Positions 18,143 to 27,941 of a DNA stretch of 64,000 nt are shown one piece after another. The notes below the pieces were generated by a model that had not been told where the DNA came from, made no database searches, and worked only from the letters and a program-made list of their open reading frames with translations. Positions within the stretch are counted from its first letter, which is position 1. The number at the start of each line of letters is the position of its first letter. The translations under genes and the position numbers were made by a program. The stretch covers positions 992,001 through 1,056,000 of the forward strand of contig NZ_CP126084.1 in NCBI RefSeq assembly GCF_030122845.1. Reading direction: 5' to 3'. Origin of the DNA: Paenibacillus woosongensis (GTDB taxonomy: Bacteria > Bacillota > Bacilli > Paenibacillales > Paenibacillaceae).

Positions 18143-20245
18143 ATGAGGACAAGACAAAGAAAGCGGCTGTTCGTCAGTGCGGCGCTGGCAGTTTCCTTGA
18201 CAATGACCGTACCGATGCCCGCTTCTGTAAATGCAGCTGCGAGCGACGTCACTTTCACGATTAATACCCAGTCGGAGCGAGCACCGATCAGCCCCAATAT
18301 TTACGGAACCAATCAGGATCTGAGCGGGACGGAGAACTGGTCATCCCGCAGGCTCGGAGGCAACCGGCTGACGGGCTACAACTGGGAGAACAACGCATCC
18401 AGTGCCGGAAGGGACTGGCTTCATTACAGCGATGATTTTCTCTGCGGCAACGGTGGTGTTCCAGACACCGACTGCGACAAGCCGGGGGCGGTTGTTACCG
18501 CTTTTCACGATAAATCTTTGGATAATGGAGCTTACTCCATTGTAACGCTGCAAATGGCGGGTTATGTGTCCCGGGATAAGAACGGTCCAGTTGACGAGAG
18601 TGAGACGGCTCCGTCACCGCGCTGGGATAAGGTCGAGTTTGCCAAAAATGCGCCGTTCTCCCTTCAGCCGGATCTGAACGACGGACAAGTATATATGGAT
18701 GAAGAAGTCAACTTCCTGGTCAACCGATATGGAAGCGCTTCAACATCAACGGGCATTAAAGCGTATTCGCTGGATAACGAGCCGGCGCTGTGGTCCGAGA
18801 CGCATCCAAGGATTCATCCGGATCAGCTACAAGCATCGGAGCTCGTCGCCAAGAGCATCGACTTGTCAAAGGCGGTGAAGAACGTCGATCCGCATGCCGA
18901 AATATTCGGCCCTGCCCTTTACGGCTTCGGCGCATATTTATCTCTGCAGGACGCTCCGGATTGGCTGAGTCTGCAAGGCAACTACAGTTGGTTTATCGAT
19001 TACTATCTGGATCAGATGAAGAATGCTCATACGCAGAACGGCACAAGATTGCTCGATGTGCTGGATGTCCACTGGTATCCGGAAGCGCAGGGCGGAGGCC
19101 AGCGAATCGTCTTTGGCGGGGCGGGCAATGTCGATACGCAGAAGGCTCGCGTACAAGCGCCAAGATCGCTATGGGATCCGGCTTACCAGGAAGACAGCTG
19201 GATCGGCACATGGTTTTCGAGTTACTTGCCCTTAATTCCGAAGCTGCAATCTTCGATTCAGACGTATTATCCGGGTACAAAGCTGGCGATCACAGAGTTC
19301 AGCTACGGCGGAGACAATCACATCTCGGGAGGCATTGCTACCGCGGACGCGCTCGGCATTTTTGGTAAATATGGCGTTTATGCCGCGAATTACTGGCAGA
19401 CGGAGGACAATACCGATTATACCAGCGCTGCTTACAAGCTGTACCGCAACTACGACGGCAACAAATCGGGGTTCGGCTCGATCAAAGTGAACGCCGCTAC
19501 ATCCGATACGGAGAACAGCTCGGTATACGCTTCGGTTACTGACGAGGAGAATTCCGAACTCCACTTAATCGTGCTGAATAAAAATTTCGACGATCCGATC
19601 AACGCAACTTTCCAGCTGTCTGGTGACAAAACCTACACATCCGGGAGAGTATGGGGCTTCGATCAAACCGGATCCGACATTACGGAACAAGCAGCTGTAG
19701 CGAATATTAACAACAATCAATTCACGTATACGCTTCCTCCATTGTCGGCTTACCACATTGTTCTGAAAGCGGATAGCGCCGAACCGGTCAACTCCGATCT
19801 CGTCGTACAGTATAAGGACGGTGATCGCAACAATGCAACCGACAACCAGATCAAGCCGCATTTCAATATTCAAAATAAAGGGACCAGCCCAGTAGATCTG
19901 AGTTCCCTTACCATGCGCTACTATTTTACCAAAGACAGCTCTGCAGCGATGAACGGCTGGATCGATTGGGCGAAGCTCGGCGGCAGCAACATTCAGATTT
20001 CGTTCGGCAATCATAATGGCTCGGATTCGGATACGTACGTGGAGCTGGGCTTCTCGTCCGGCGCAGGCTCGATTGCGGCGGGCGGTCAATCCGGCGAAAT
20101 CCAGCTGCGCATGTCCAAGGCGGACTGGTCGAACTTCAACGAGGCGAACGACTACTCGTTCGATGGGGCGAAGACGGTCTATATGGATTGGGATCGCGTG
20201 ACACTATACCAAGACGGACAACTCGTATGGGGAATTGAGCCGTAG
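18143..20245 (+). CDS. Secreted GH44 endo-beta-1,4-glucanase/xyloglucanase with CBM3
   Basis: 700-residue secreted enzyme. Signal peptide 1-32 (VNA-AAS), GH44 domain about 34-545, CBM3 about 552-700 directly attached by a short linker without FnIII. Catalytic residues are visible: Glu213 in SLDNEPALW (acid/base) and Glu385 in ITEFSYGGDN (nucleophile). GH44 enzymes of this form cut carboxymethylcellulose, lichenan and xyloglucan. A GGGAGG ribosome binding site stands before ATG 18143. It sits 93 bp after GH10 in the same orientation. Confidence 0.94.
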   Translation: MRTRQRKRLFVSAALAVSLTMTVPMPASVNAAASDVTFTINTQSERAPISPNIYGTNQDLSGTENWSSRRLGGNRLTGYNWENNASSAGRDWLHYSDDFLCGNGGVPDTDCDKPGAVVTAFHDKSLDNGAYSIVTLQMAGYVSRDKNGPVDESETAPSPRWDKVEFAKNAPFSLQPDLNDGQVYMDEEVNFLVNRYGSASTSTGIKAYSLDNEPALWSETHPRIHPDQLQASELVAKSIDLSKAVKNVDPHAEIFGPALYGFGAYLSLQDAPDWLSLQGNYSWFIDYYLDQMKNAHTQNGTRLLDVLDVHWYPEAQGGGQRIVFGGAGNVDTQKARVQAPRSLWDPAYQEDSWIGTWFSSYLPLIPKLQSSIQTYYPGTKLAITEFSYGGDNHISGGIATADALGIFGKYGVYAANYWQTEDNTDYTSAAYKLYRNYDGNKSGFGSIKVNAATSDTENSSVYASVTDEENSELHLIVLNKNFDDPINATFQLSGDKTYTSGRVWGFDQTGSDITEQAAVANINNNQFTYTLPPLSAYHIVLKADSAEPVNSDLVVQYKDGDRNNATDNQIKPHFNIQNKGTSPVDLSSLTMRYYFTKDSSAAMNGWIDWAKLGGSNIQISFGNHNGSDSDTYVELGFSSGAGSIAAGGQSGEIQLRMSKADWSNFNEANDYSFDGAKTVYMDWDRVTLYQDGQLVWGIEP

Positions 20246-20343
20246 AAGATGACTAGACAAAACTGGTGATGGGACACGGACCGCCGTAACGGCTGTCTTG
20301 ACTCTGATTCGATCAAAAAATCAAAGCAAAGGGGATGAAAGTA

Positions 20344-22770
20344 ATGAATGTTGCGATTCAAAAGAGATTCGGATTGCTATTGATGATCACCGCACTAATT
20401 ATTAGCTTGTTGCCGTTAGGGAGCAGCAGAACGTATGCTGCAGAGCCTCATGTAAACAACCCGTTCGTCGGGGCGACACAATATGTAAATCCGGACTACG
20501 CGGCCTTGATCGATACGTCGATTGCCCGCGTCAGTGACAGCACGCTGAAAGCGAAGATGCAAACCGTAAAAAGCTATCCTACCGCTGTATGGCTGGACCG
20601 CATTGCGGCGATACATGGCGGAGAGGCAAACGGCGGAAGAAAAAGCCTAGAGGAGACAATGGACAACGTGCTTGCCCAGAAACAAGGCAACACGCCAATC
20701 GTGGTTACGCTTGTTATTTATAACTTGCCGGGCCGCGACTGTCACGCCCTGGCTTCGAACGGCGAATTGCCGCTGACGGCGGCAGGGCTGCAGCGCTACA
20801 AGACGGAATACATCGATGTCATTGCTGGAATTCTCTCCAAACCCAAATACCAGGATATTCGGATTGTGACGGTCATTGAACCGGACTCGCTGCCGAATCT
20901 GGTAACGAACCTTAGCGATCAAAGATGCGCGCAAGCCAATTCGACGAACATCTACCGCGATGCGACCCGCTATGCGTTGGACAAACTGCATGCAATCTCT
21001 AACGTGTACACCTATATGGATATCGGCCATTCCGGCTGGCTCGGCTGGGATACAAACCGCCAGCCTACAATTGATTTATTCACTTCCGTCGTTTCAGGCA
21101 CGGCGGCCGGACTTGCGAGCGTAGACGGGTTTATCTCGAATACGGCCAACAATACGCCGCTCGAAGAACCAAACTTGCCGAATCCTGATTTGAATATCGG
21201 CGGTCAACCGATCAGGTCTTCCAAATACTATGAGTGGAACCCGTATTTCGATGAACTTGACTTTACCGCTGCCTTGTATGCCGGATTCGTGGCCAAAGGC
21301 TGGTCGCCGAACATTGGTTTCCTGATCGATACTTCGCGTAACGGCTGGGGAGGTCCTAACCGGCCGACCGGCGCAACCGGATCCAATGTTAACGATTACG
21401 TGAATTCGGGAAGAATCGACAAGCGTTTGCATCGCGGTAACTGGTGCAATCAGTCGGGCGCCGGCATGGGTGTGCCTCCCACAGTAGCGCCAGCGGGTTA
21501 TTCTCATATCGATGCTTATGTTTGGGTGAAACCGCCGGGCGAGTCGGATGGATCAAGCTCCGCCATCCCGAACGATGAAGGCAAAGGCTTCGACAGAATG
21601 TGTGATCCGACTTATACGACGCCAGACGGCACTCTGTCAGGGGCGCTGGCCAATGCGCCGGTATCCGGTCACTGGTTCCATGAGCAGTTCGTGCAACTGG
21701 TTGAAAATGCATATCCCGCCGTACCGACCAGCGGTAGCGGCGATCCGACTATTCCGGCAGCACCTGCCGGGCTGACGGCGACAGCGGGCAACGCGCAGGT
21801 GTCCTTGACCTGGAACGCGGTGAGCGGCGCAACGAGCTATACAGTGAAGCGTGCGACGACAAGCGGCGGTCCGTACACGAACGTGGCAACCGGCTTGACG
21901 ACGCCGAGCTACACGAACACCGGCCTGACGAACGGCACGACGTACTATTACGTCGTCAGTGCGTCGAACAGTGCGGGTCAAAGCCCGAACTCTGCCCAGG
22001 TGAGTGCGACGCCGACCAGCGGTGGAGGCAATCCGACCGTTCCGGCAGCACCTGCCGGGCTGACGGCGACAGCGGGCAACGCGCAGGTGTCCTTGACCTG
22101 GAACGCGGTGAGCGGCGCAACGAGCTATACGGTGAAGCGCGCGACGACGAGCGGCGGTCCTTACACGGACGTGGCAGTCGGTCTGACGACGCCAAGCTAC
22201 ACGGACACCAGCCTGACGAACGGCACGACGTACTATTACGTCGTCACCGCTTCAAACAGTGCGGGCCAGAGCCCGAACTCTGCGCAGGTGAGCGCGACGC
22301 CGACAGGTGGTCCAACCGCCTCGAACCTCGTACTGCAGTATAAAGCAGCTGATACGAATGCAACGGACAACCAGATCAAGCCTCACTTCAACATCAAAAA
22401 TAACGGTACTTCGGCTGTCGATCTGAGCACGCTCAAAATCCGCTACTTCTTCACCAAAGACGGTTCTGCGGCGGTGAACGGGTGGATCGACTGGGCACAG
22501 CTCGGCGCCAGCAACATTCAGATTTCGTTCGGCAACCATAGCGGTACGAATTCGGATACGTACGTGGAACTGAGCTTCTCGTCCGGCGCAGGCTCGATCG
22601 CGGCAGGTGGCCAATCCGGCGACATCCAGTTGCGGATGTCTAAGGCGGACTGGTCTAACTTCAACGAGGCGGACGACTACTCGTTTGATCCGACTAGGAC
22701 AGCTTTCGCCGACTCGAGCCGAGTCGTGCTGTATCAGAATGGCACGGTTGTATGGGGGAACGAGCCTTAA
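20344..22770 (+). CDS. Secreted GH6 exoglucanase (cellobiohydrolase) with two FnIII and CBM3
   Basis: 808-residue secreted cellulase of family GH6. Signal peptide to about residue 33 (YAA-EPH). The catalytic domain (about 36-465) carries the GH6 signatures VIYNLPGRDCHALASNGE (Asp132) and VIEPDSLPNL (Asp181), and long loop regions (GSNVNDYVNSGRIDKRLHRG, the VKPPGESDG stretch), which resemble tunnel-forming bacterial Cel6B-type exoglucanases rather than endoglucanases. FnIII modules at about 470-556 and 567-652 and a CBM3 at 659-808 follow. ATG 20344 is preferred to ATG 20335, since AAAGGGG ends one base before the latter. GH6 supplies non-reducing-end exo-activity in this set, which has no GH48 or GH9 in view. 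Confidence 0.94.
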   Translation: MNVAIQKRFGLLLMITALIISLLPLGSSRTYAAEPHVNNPFVGATQYVNPDYAALIDTSIARVSDSTLKAKMQTVKSYPTAVWLDRIAAIHGGEANGGRKSLEETMDNVLAQKQGNTPIVVTLVIYNLPGRDCHALASNGELPLTAAGLQRYKTEYIDVIAGILSKPKYQDIRIVTVIEPDSLPNLVTNLSDQRCAQANSTNIYRDATRYALDKLHAISNVYTYMDIGHSGWLGWDTNRQPTIDLFTSVVSGTAAGLASVDGFISNTANNTPLEEPNLPNPDLNIGGQPIRSSKYYEWNPYFDELDFTAALYAGFVAKGWSPNIGFLIDTSRNGWGGPNRPTGATGSNVNDYVNSGRIDKRLHRGNWCNQSGAGMGVPPTVAPAGYSHIDAYVWVKPPGESDGSSSAIPNDEGKGFDRMCDPTYTTPDGTLSGALANAPVSGHWFHEQFVQLVENAYPAVPTSGSGDPTIPAAPAGLTATAGNAQVSLTWNAVSGATSYTVKRATTSGGPYTNVATGLTTPSYTNTGLTNGTTYYYVVSASNSAGQSPNSAQVSATPTSGGGNPTVPAAPAGLTATAGNAQVSLTWNAVSGATSYTVKRATTSGGPYTDVAVGLTTPSYTDTSLTNGTTYYYVVTASNSAGQSPNSAQVSATPTGGPTASNLVLQYKAADTNATDNQIKPHFNIKNNGTSAVDLSTLKIRYFFTKDGSAAVNGWIDWAQLGASNIQISFGNHSGTNSDTYVELSFSSGAGSIAAGGQSGDIQLRMSKADWSNFNEADDYSFDPTRTAFADSSRVVLYQNGTVVWGNEP

Positions 22771-22785
22771 GAGAAATCATGATGA

Positions 22786-22809
22786 CCGGAGCGCTCAATA
22801 GCGCTCCGG
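22786..22809 (+). other. Intercistronic hairpin between GH6 and AA10 genes
   Basis: CCGGAGCGC and GCGCTCCGG form a perfect nine-pair, G+C-rich stem around a six-base loop. No T-run follows, so it is more likely an mRNA-stabilising or processing structure than a full terminator. Confidence 0.75.
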
Positions 22810-22848
22810 AATATCATTCAGATTTACAAATGAATGGAGGTTATTTAT

Positions 22849-24408
22849 ATGGCAGATCAACTACTCATGCATCATAAACAGTCAAAATTCAGATTGCTGA
22901 TTATGGCTGCAGGTGCAGCGCTAATGTTGATCGTATGTTCGTTGCTATTTGCCGATCGCGCTTCTGCGCACGGTTGGATAGAGAACAGTCGTTCCGACTT
23001 GTGTTATGACAGGATCAATACAGGCTGCGGTGCGGTTATGTATGAGCCATGGAGTATTGAGGGTCGCGGCGATTTTCCGGAAATCGGCGTACCCGACGGC
23101 CAGATTGCGGGAGGAAGCAAATACCCGGAGCTTGATGTTCAGACCGAAAACCGCTGGAACAAAATCAATATGAAGGGCGGGCCTTTTACTTTCCATTGGG
23201 ATATGGTAGCGAACCATAGTACCAACTATTGGGATTACTATATTACGAAAAAAGGCTGGGATCCGAATTCCCCGCTGAAGCGCTCGGATCTGGAGCTGTT
23301 CTGCAGATACGAGGATAATGGCGCGATACCTCCGATGGCCGTGGAGCATGACTGTTTCATTCCAAACGATCGGACCGGCTATTATGTCATAGTTGGGGTA
23401 TGGGATATCTTTGATACTGTAAATGCTTTCTATCAAGTCATCGACGTGAATTTGACGATCGACCCTTCGCAACCGACTACGCCGGCTCCAGGACATCCTG
23501 GTGATCCGAATCGTTTCGGGGAGATCCGCGACTGGAGCCCGATCCGTCCTTACAATCCAGGTGAGCAAGTCGTTCACAAAGGCAATACTTGGCAAGCAAG
23601 ATGGTGGACGCAAGGACAGGAACCCGGTGTGCACGAAGTCTGGCAGCAGATCGGTCCGGCTACGGGCAACCCGACAGTACCTGCGGCGCCGACGGGCCTG
23701 ACGGCGACGGCGGGCAATGCGCAGGTGTCCCTGACCTGGAACGCGGTCAGCGGTGCAACAAGCTATACGGTGAAACGCGCAGCGATGAGCGGCGGTCCGT
23801 ATACGAACGTGGCCACTGGCCTGACGACACCGAGCTACACGAACACGGGTCTGACGAACGGCACGACGTACTATTACGTCGTTAGCGCTTCAAATAGCGC
23901 GGGCCAGAGCCCGGACTCCGCGCAAGTGAGCGCGACGCCGGCGGGTGTTCCAATCGCCTCGAACCTCGTGTTGCAGTATAAAGCGGGCGATACGAATGCA
24001 ACCGACAACCAGATCAAGCCTCATTTCAACATCAAAAATAATGGCACTTCGGCTGTCGATCTGAGTACGCTCAAAATCCGCTACTACTTCACCAAAGAAG
24101 GTTCTGCGGCGATGAACGGCTCAATCGACTGGGCACAGCTCGGCGCGAGCAACATTCAGATTTCGTTCGGCAGCCATACTGGTACGAATTCGGATACGTA
24201 CGTGGAGCTTGGCTTCTCGTCCGGCGCAGGCTCGATTGTGGCAGGCGGCCAATCCGGCGAAATCCAGCTGCGCCTGTCCAAGGCGGACTGGTCGAATTTC
24301 AACGAGGCGAACGACTACTCGTTCGATGGGGCGAAGACGGCGTTCGCGGACTGGAGCCGGGTCGTTCTGTATCAGAATGGTACGGTTGTATGGGGGAATG
24401 AGCCCTAA
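22849..24408 (+). CDS. Secreted AA10 lytic polysaccharide monooxygenase with CBM5/12, FnIII and CBM3
   Basis: 519-residue copper enzyme that would oxidatively cleave crystalline cellulose or chitin. After the signal peptide the mature protein begins with His41 (ASA-HGW), the first ligand of the copper histidine brace; the second is His123 in ANHSTNYWDYYIT, and Phe194 in NAFYQVID is a candidate axial residue. Order: AA10 (41-206), CBM5/12-like module rich in Trp (about 225-268: RDWSPIRPYNPGE, NTWQARWWT), FnIII (277-364), CBM3 (370-519). ATG 22849 follows GGAGG by eight bases; the upstream ATG 22834 overlaps that site. The CBM3 and the cellulase neighbours suggest cellulose as substrate, while CBM5/12 leaves chitin possible. 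Confidence 0.93.
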   Translation: MADQLLMHHKQSKFRLLIMAAGAALMLIVCSLLFADRASAHGWIENSRSDLCYDRINTGCGAVMYEPWSIEGRGDFPEIGVPDGQIAGGSKYPELDVQTENRWNKINMKGGPFTFHWDMVANHSTNYWDYYITKKGWDPNSPLKRSDLELFCRYEDNGAIPPMAVEHDCFIPNDRTGYYVIVGVWDIFDTVNAFYQVIDVNLTIDPSQPTTPAPGHPGDPNRFGEIRDWSPIRPYNPGEQVVHKGNTWQARWWTQGQEPGVHEVWQQIGPATGNPTVPAAPTGLTATAGNAQVSLTWNAVSGATSYTVKRAAMSGGPYTNVATGLTTPSYTNTGLTNGTTYYYVVSASNSAGQSPDSAQVSATPAGVPIASNLVLQYKAGDTNATDNQIKPHFNIKNNGTSAVDLSTLKIRYYFTKEGSAAMNGSIDWAQLGASNIQISFGSHTGTNSDTYVELGFSSGAGSIVAGGQSGEIQLRLSKADWSNFNEANDYSFDGAKTAFADWSRVVLYQNGTVVWGNEP

Positions 24409-24431
24409 ACCATGGATTGTTAAATAATTTG

Positions 24432-24464
24432 TGCGAGAGATTTGCGTTATGCGGATCTCTCGCA
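24432..24464 (+). other. Intercistronic hairpin between AA10 and GH5 genes
   Basis: TGCGAGAGAT and ATCTCTCGCA form a perfect ten-pair stem with a 13-base loop and no following T-run. It sits 24 bases after the AA10 stop and resembles the hairpin between GH6 and AA10 in kind but not in sequence. Confidence 0.75.
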
Positions 24465-24496
24465 TGAACAAAAAGATGAAATCAGGAGGCTGTATA

Positions 24497-26248
24497 ATGC
24501 GGATTCAAATTCGGCAATCTTGCCGTTTGTTATTGACGCTGGTCTTGATGCTTGGCTTATTGTTGCCTGTGGGCGCTCCCAAAGGCTATGCCGCTCCGAC
24601 TGTTCCTTTCGGCCAATTAAAAGTTCAGGGTAATCAATTGGTAGGACAGTCCGGGCAAGCTGTTCAACTGGTTGGCATGAGCTCACATGGATTGCAGTGG
24701 TATGGCAATTTCGTCAACAAATCGTCGTTACAATGGATGAGAGATAACTGGGGCATCAACGTCTTCCGTGCCGCTATGTATACGGCCGAAGATGGTTACA
24801 TTACGGATCCTTCCGTCAAGAACAAGGTGAAGGAAGCGGTTCAGGCATCCATCGATCTGGGCTTGTACGTTATTATTGATTGGCATATCTTGTCTGATGG
24901 GAATCCGAATACGTACAAAACGCAATCGAAAGCGTTCTTCCAAGAGATGGCTACATTGTACGGCAACACCCCGAATGTAATCTATGAAATCGCGAACGAG
25001 CCCAACGGGAATGTGTCCTGGGCAGATGTCAAGTCGTATGCGGAAGAAGTGATCACGGCCATTCGGGCGATTGATCCCGACGGAGTGGTTATCGTTGGCA
25101 GTCCAACCTGGAGCCAGGATATTCATCTGGCGGCCGACAATCCGGTCTCACATAGCAACGTCATGTATGCGCTTCATTTCTATTCAGGCACGCATGGACA
25201 GTTTTTGAGAGACCGAATTACCTATGCGATGAACAAAGGAGCAGCGATCTTCGTTACCGAGTGGGGCACCAGTGACGCATCCGGGAACGGCGGGCCGTAT
25301 TTGCCTCAGTCCAAAGAGTGGATCGATTTCTTGAATGCTCGCAAGATCAGCTGGGTGAACTGGTCGCTCGCTGATAAAGTAGAAACGTCTGCTGCTCTTA
25401 TGCCAGGTGCATCGCCTACCGGCGGCTGGACCGATGCCCAATTGTCCGAATCGGGCAAATGGGTTCGCGATCAAATCCGGCAAGCAACTGGAGGCGGCAG
25501 CGGCAATCCAACTGCACCGACTGCCCCTACTAACCTCTCGGCAACAGCCGGCAACGCCCAGGTATCATTAACCTGGAACGCAGTTAGCGGGGCGACGAGC
25601 TACACTGTGAAGCGAGCAACGACGAGCGGTGGTCCGTACACGAATGTGGCGACCGGCGTCACGGCGACGAGCTACACGAACACCGGGCTGACGAATGGCA
25701 CGACGTATTATTATGTCGTCAGCGCATCCAATAGCGCGGGGAGCAGCGCGAACTCCGCGCAAGCGAGCGCAACGCCGGCTAGCGGCGGCGCCAGTACGGG
25801 GAACCTTGTTGTCCAATACAAAGTTGGCGACACGAGCGCCACGGATAACCAAATGAAGCCTTCCTTTAACATCAAGAACAACGGTACAACCCCCGTTAAC
25901 CTGAGCGGCCTCAAGCTTCGCTATTACTTCACAAAAGACGGTACCGCAGATATGAACGCATCGATCGACTGGGCGCAAATCGGCGCAAGCAATATTAGCG
26001 CGGCATTTGCTAACTTTACCGGGAGTAATACGGATACTTATGTTGAGCTAAGCTTTAGCGCAGCGGCAGGTTCGATCCCGGCAGGCGGACAAACGGGCGA
26101 CATCCAACTGCGGATGTACAAAGCCGATTGGTCGAACTTCAACGAAGCAAACGACTATTCTTATGATGGGGCGAAAACCGCTTATGCGGATTGGAATCGT
26201 GTAACGCTGCATCAAAATGGAACTTTGGTATGGGGCACGACGCCTTAA
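24497..26248 (+). CDS. Secreted GH5 endoglucanase with FnIII and CBM3
   Basis: 583-residue secreted endo-1,4-beta-glucanase. Signal peptide to about residue 33 (YAA-PTV). The GH5 domain (about 35-332) has the subfamily-2 look of Bacillus Egl[25 protein letters not shown], acid/base Glu168 in [17 protein letters not shown] and nucleophile Glu255 in VTEWGTSD. FnIII at about 340-428, CBM3 at about 436-583. AGGAGG seven bases before ATG 24497 sets the start; the frame is open upstream but those residues are not a signal peptide. Last gene of the CBM3 run. Confidence 0.96.
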   Translation: MRIQIRQSCRLLLTLVLMLGLLLPVGAPKGYAAPTVPFGQLKVQGNQLVGQSGQAVQLVGMSSHGLQWYGNFVNKSSLQWMRDNWGINVFRAAMYTAEDGYITDPSVKNKVKEAVQASIDLGLYVIIDWHILSDGNPNTYKTQSKAFFQEMATLYGNTPNVIYEIANEPNGNVSWADVKSYAEEVITAIRAIDPDGVVIVGSPTWSQDIHLAADNPVSHSNVMYALHFYSGTHGQFLRDRITYAMNKGAAIFVTEWGTSDASGNGGPYLPQSKEWIDFLNARKISWVNWSLADKVETSAALMPGASPTGGWTDAQLSESGKWVRDQIRQATGGGSGNPTAPTAPTNLSATAGNAQVSLTWNAVSGATSYTVKRATTSGGPYTNVATGVTATSYTNTGLTNGTTYYYVVSASNSAGSSANSAQASATPASGGASTGNLVVQYKVGDTSATDNQMKPSFNIKNNGTTPVNLSGLKLRYYFTKDGTADMNASIDWAQIGASNISAAFANFTGSNTDTYVELSFSAAAGSIPAGGQTGDIQLRMYKADWSNFNEANDYSYDGAKTAYADWNRVTLHQNGTLVWGTTP

Positions 26249-26363
26249 AAAGCAAAACTAATCGTTTGATGACACACTACAAGTGTATTACAGTAGTTTA
26301 GCGGTAAAGAATGCCGGCTGCCTTTCGATGTGAAAGGAGTTCAATGAAGGCGGCGCATGGGGG

Positions 26364-26579
26364 ATGGCCATTTTGGCATCCTATATGGTTAATAAGGAGC
26401 AGCACGAGGGCTTGGCTGATTACCTTGCCACTAAAGTGTTCAATGATGCAGAAGTACAAGAGGTTTATCCTGACAGCGCAGATGTGAATGGCTTTGCCTT
26501 GTTTATGGAGCGTTACACGGAAGGGCTGGCAATTGAGCAGGCAGCGGTAGATCACTTTGTAGAAAATTGGAAGCAATGA
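26364..26579 (+). CDS. Small hypothetical protein
   Basis: Not recognised. 71 residues, acidic, mostly helical in composition, with the stretch GFALFMERYTEGLAIEQAAVDHF. Amino-acid make-up and the strong terminator 8 bases after the stop speak for a real gene. The start is uncertain: GGGGG touches ATG 26364 directly, while a good AAAGGAG (26333-26339) serves ATG 26344, which is in another frame. It may be translated by coupling or have an unusual start. Confidence 0.5.
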   Translation: MAILASYMVNKEQHEGLADYLATKVFNDAEVQEVYPDSADVNGFALFMERYTEGLAIEQAAVDHFVENWKQ

Positions 26580-26586
26580 GGCAGTG

Positions 26587-26614
26587 GGGAGTGGCTTTCG
26601 GGCTACTCCCTTTT
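26587..26614 (+). terminator. Rho-independent terminator after the small gene
   Basis: GGGGAGTGGC and GCTACTCCC pair around TTTCGG and run into TTTT. Confidence 0.8.
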
Positions 26615-26638
26615 GCTGAATCCGGTGGCCGAGCAAAG

Positions 26639-26677
26639 CAATAACCCCAGGAATGCCGCAGCATTCCTGGGGTTATT
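26639..26677 (-). terminator. Strong hairpin between convergent genes
   Basis: AATAACCCCAGGAATGC and its complement form a perfect 17-pair stem with a three-base loop, starting 20 bases after the stop of the minus-strand esterase. The A/T-rich stem ends give it a possible bidirectional terminator role. Confidence 0.8.
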
Positions 26678-26696
26678 TAATGAAGTGGCCATGACT

Positions 26697-27641
<945 letters not shown>

Positions 27642-27715
27642 TCAAACTGTGGCGGCTCCCCCCCCTTTCGAGACCAGCGGCAATGCTGCAGGAAGCAAGC
27701 CTCGCATGGTTATAA

Positions 27716-27729
27716 TGTAAGCGCTCTTA
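27716..27729 (-). promoter_or_regulatory. CRE-like site upstream of the feruloyl esterase gene
   Basis: TGTAAGCGCTCTTA (plus strand) matches the CcpA operator TGWAANCGNTNWCA at all but one fixed position. It lies in the A+T-rich promoter region of the minus-strand esterase, which suggests repression by preferred carbon sources. Confidence 0.6.
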
Positions 27730-27941
27730 TTTTAATTTTACTATATTTAGTAAATGATGTAAATATTTATAATTTCCTCTTCTCTCTATCAGGACCAAAC
27801 GAGGATGCCCGGTGAATCCCCACTTTTCGAGAGCAGGTGGCATCCTTGTTGATTCTGCGGGCATGGAAAAGTGCCGCTGGGAGCTCCTTCGCTCCGAGCG
27901 GCAAGGTTGGCGGGGGACACCTGTATGCCCTGCGGAAGCTG
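27730..27941. other. Gene-free stretch with nested inverted repeats
   Basis: Part of a 363-bp gap. AGGATGCC (27802-27809) pairs with GGCATCCT (27839-27846), and CACTTTTC (27821-27828) with GAAAAGTG (27867-27874). These could form alternative structures beyond the sulfurtransferase stop. No convincing ORF is seen. Confidence 0.45.
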
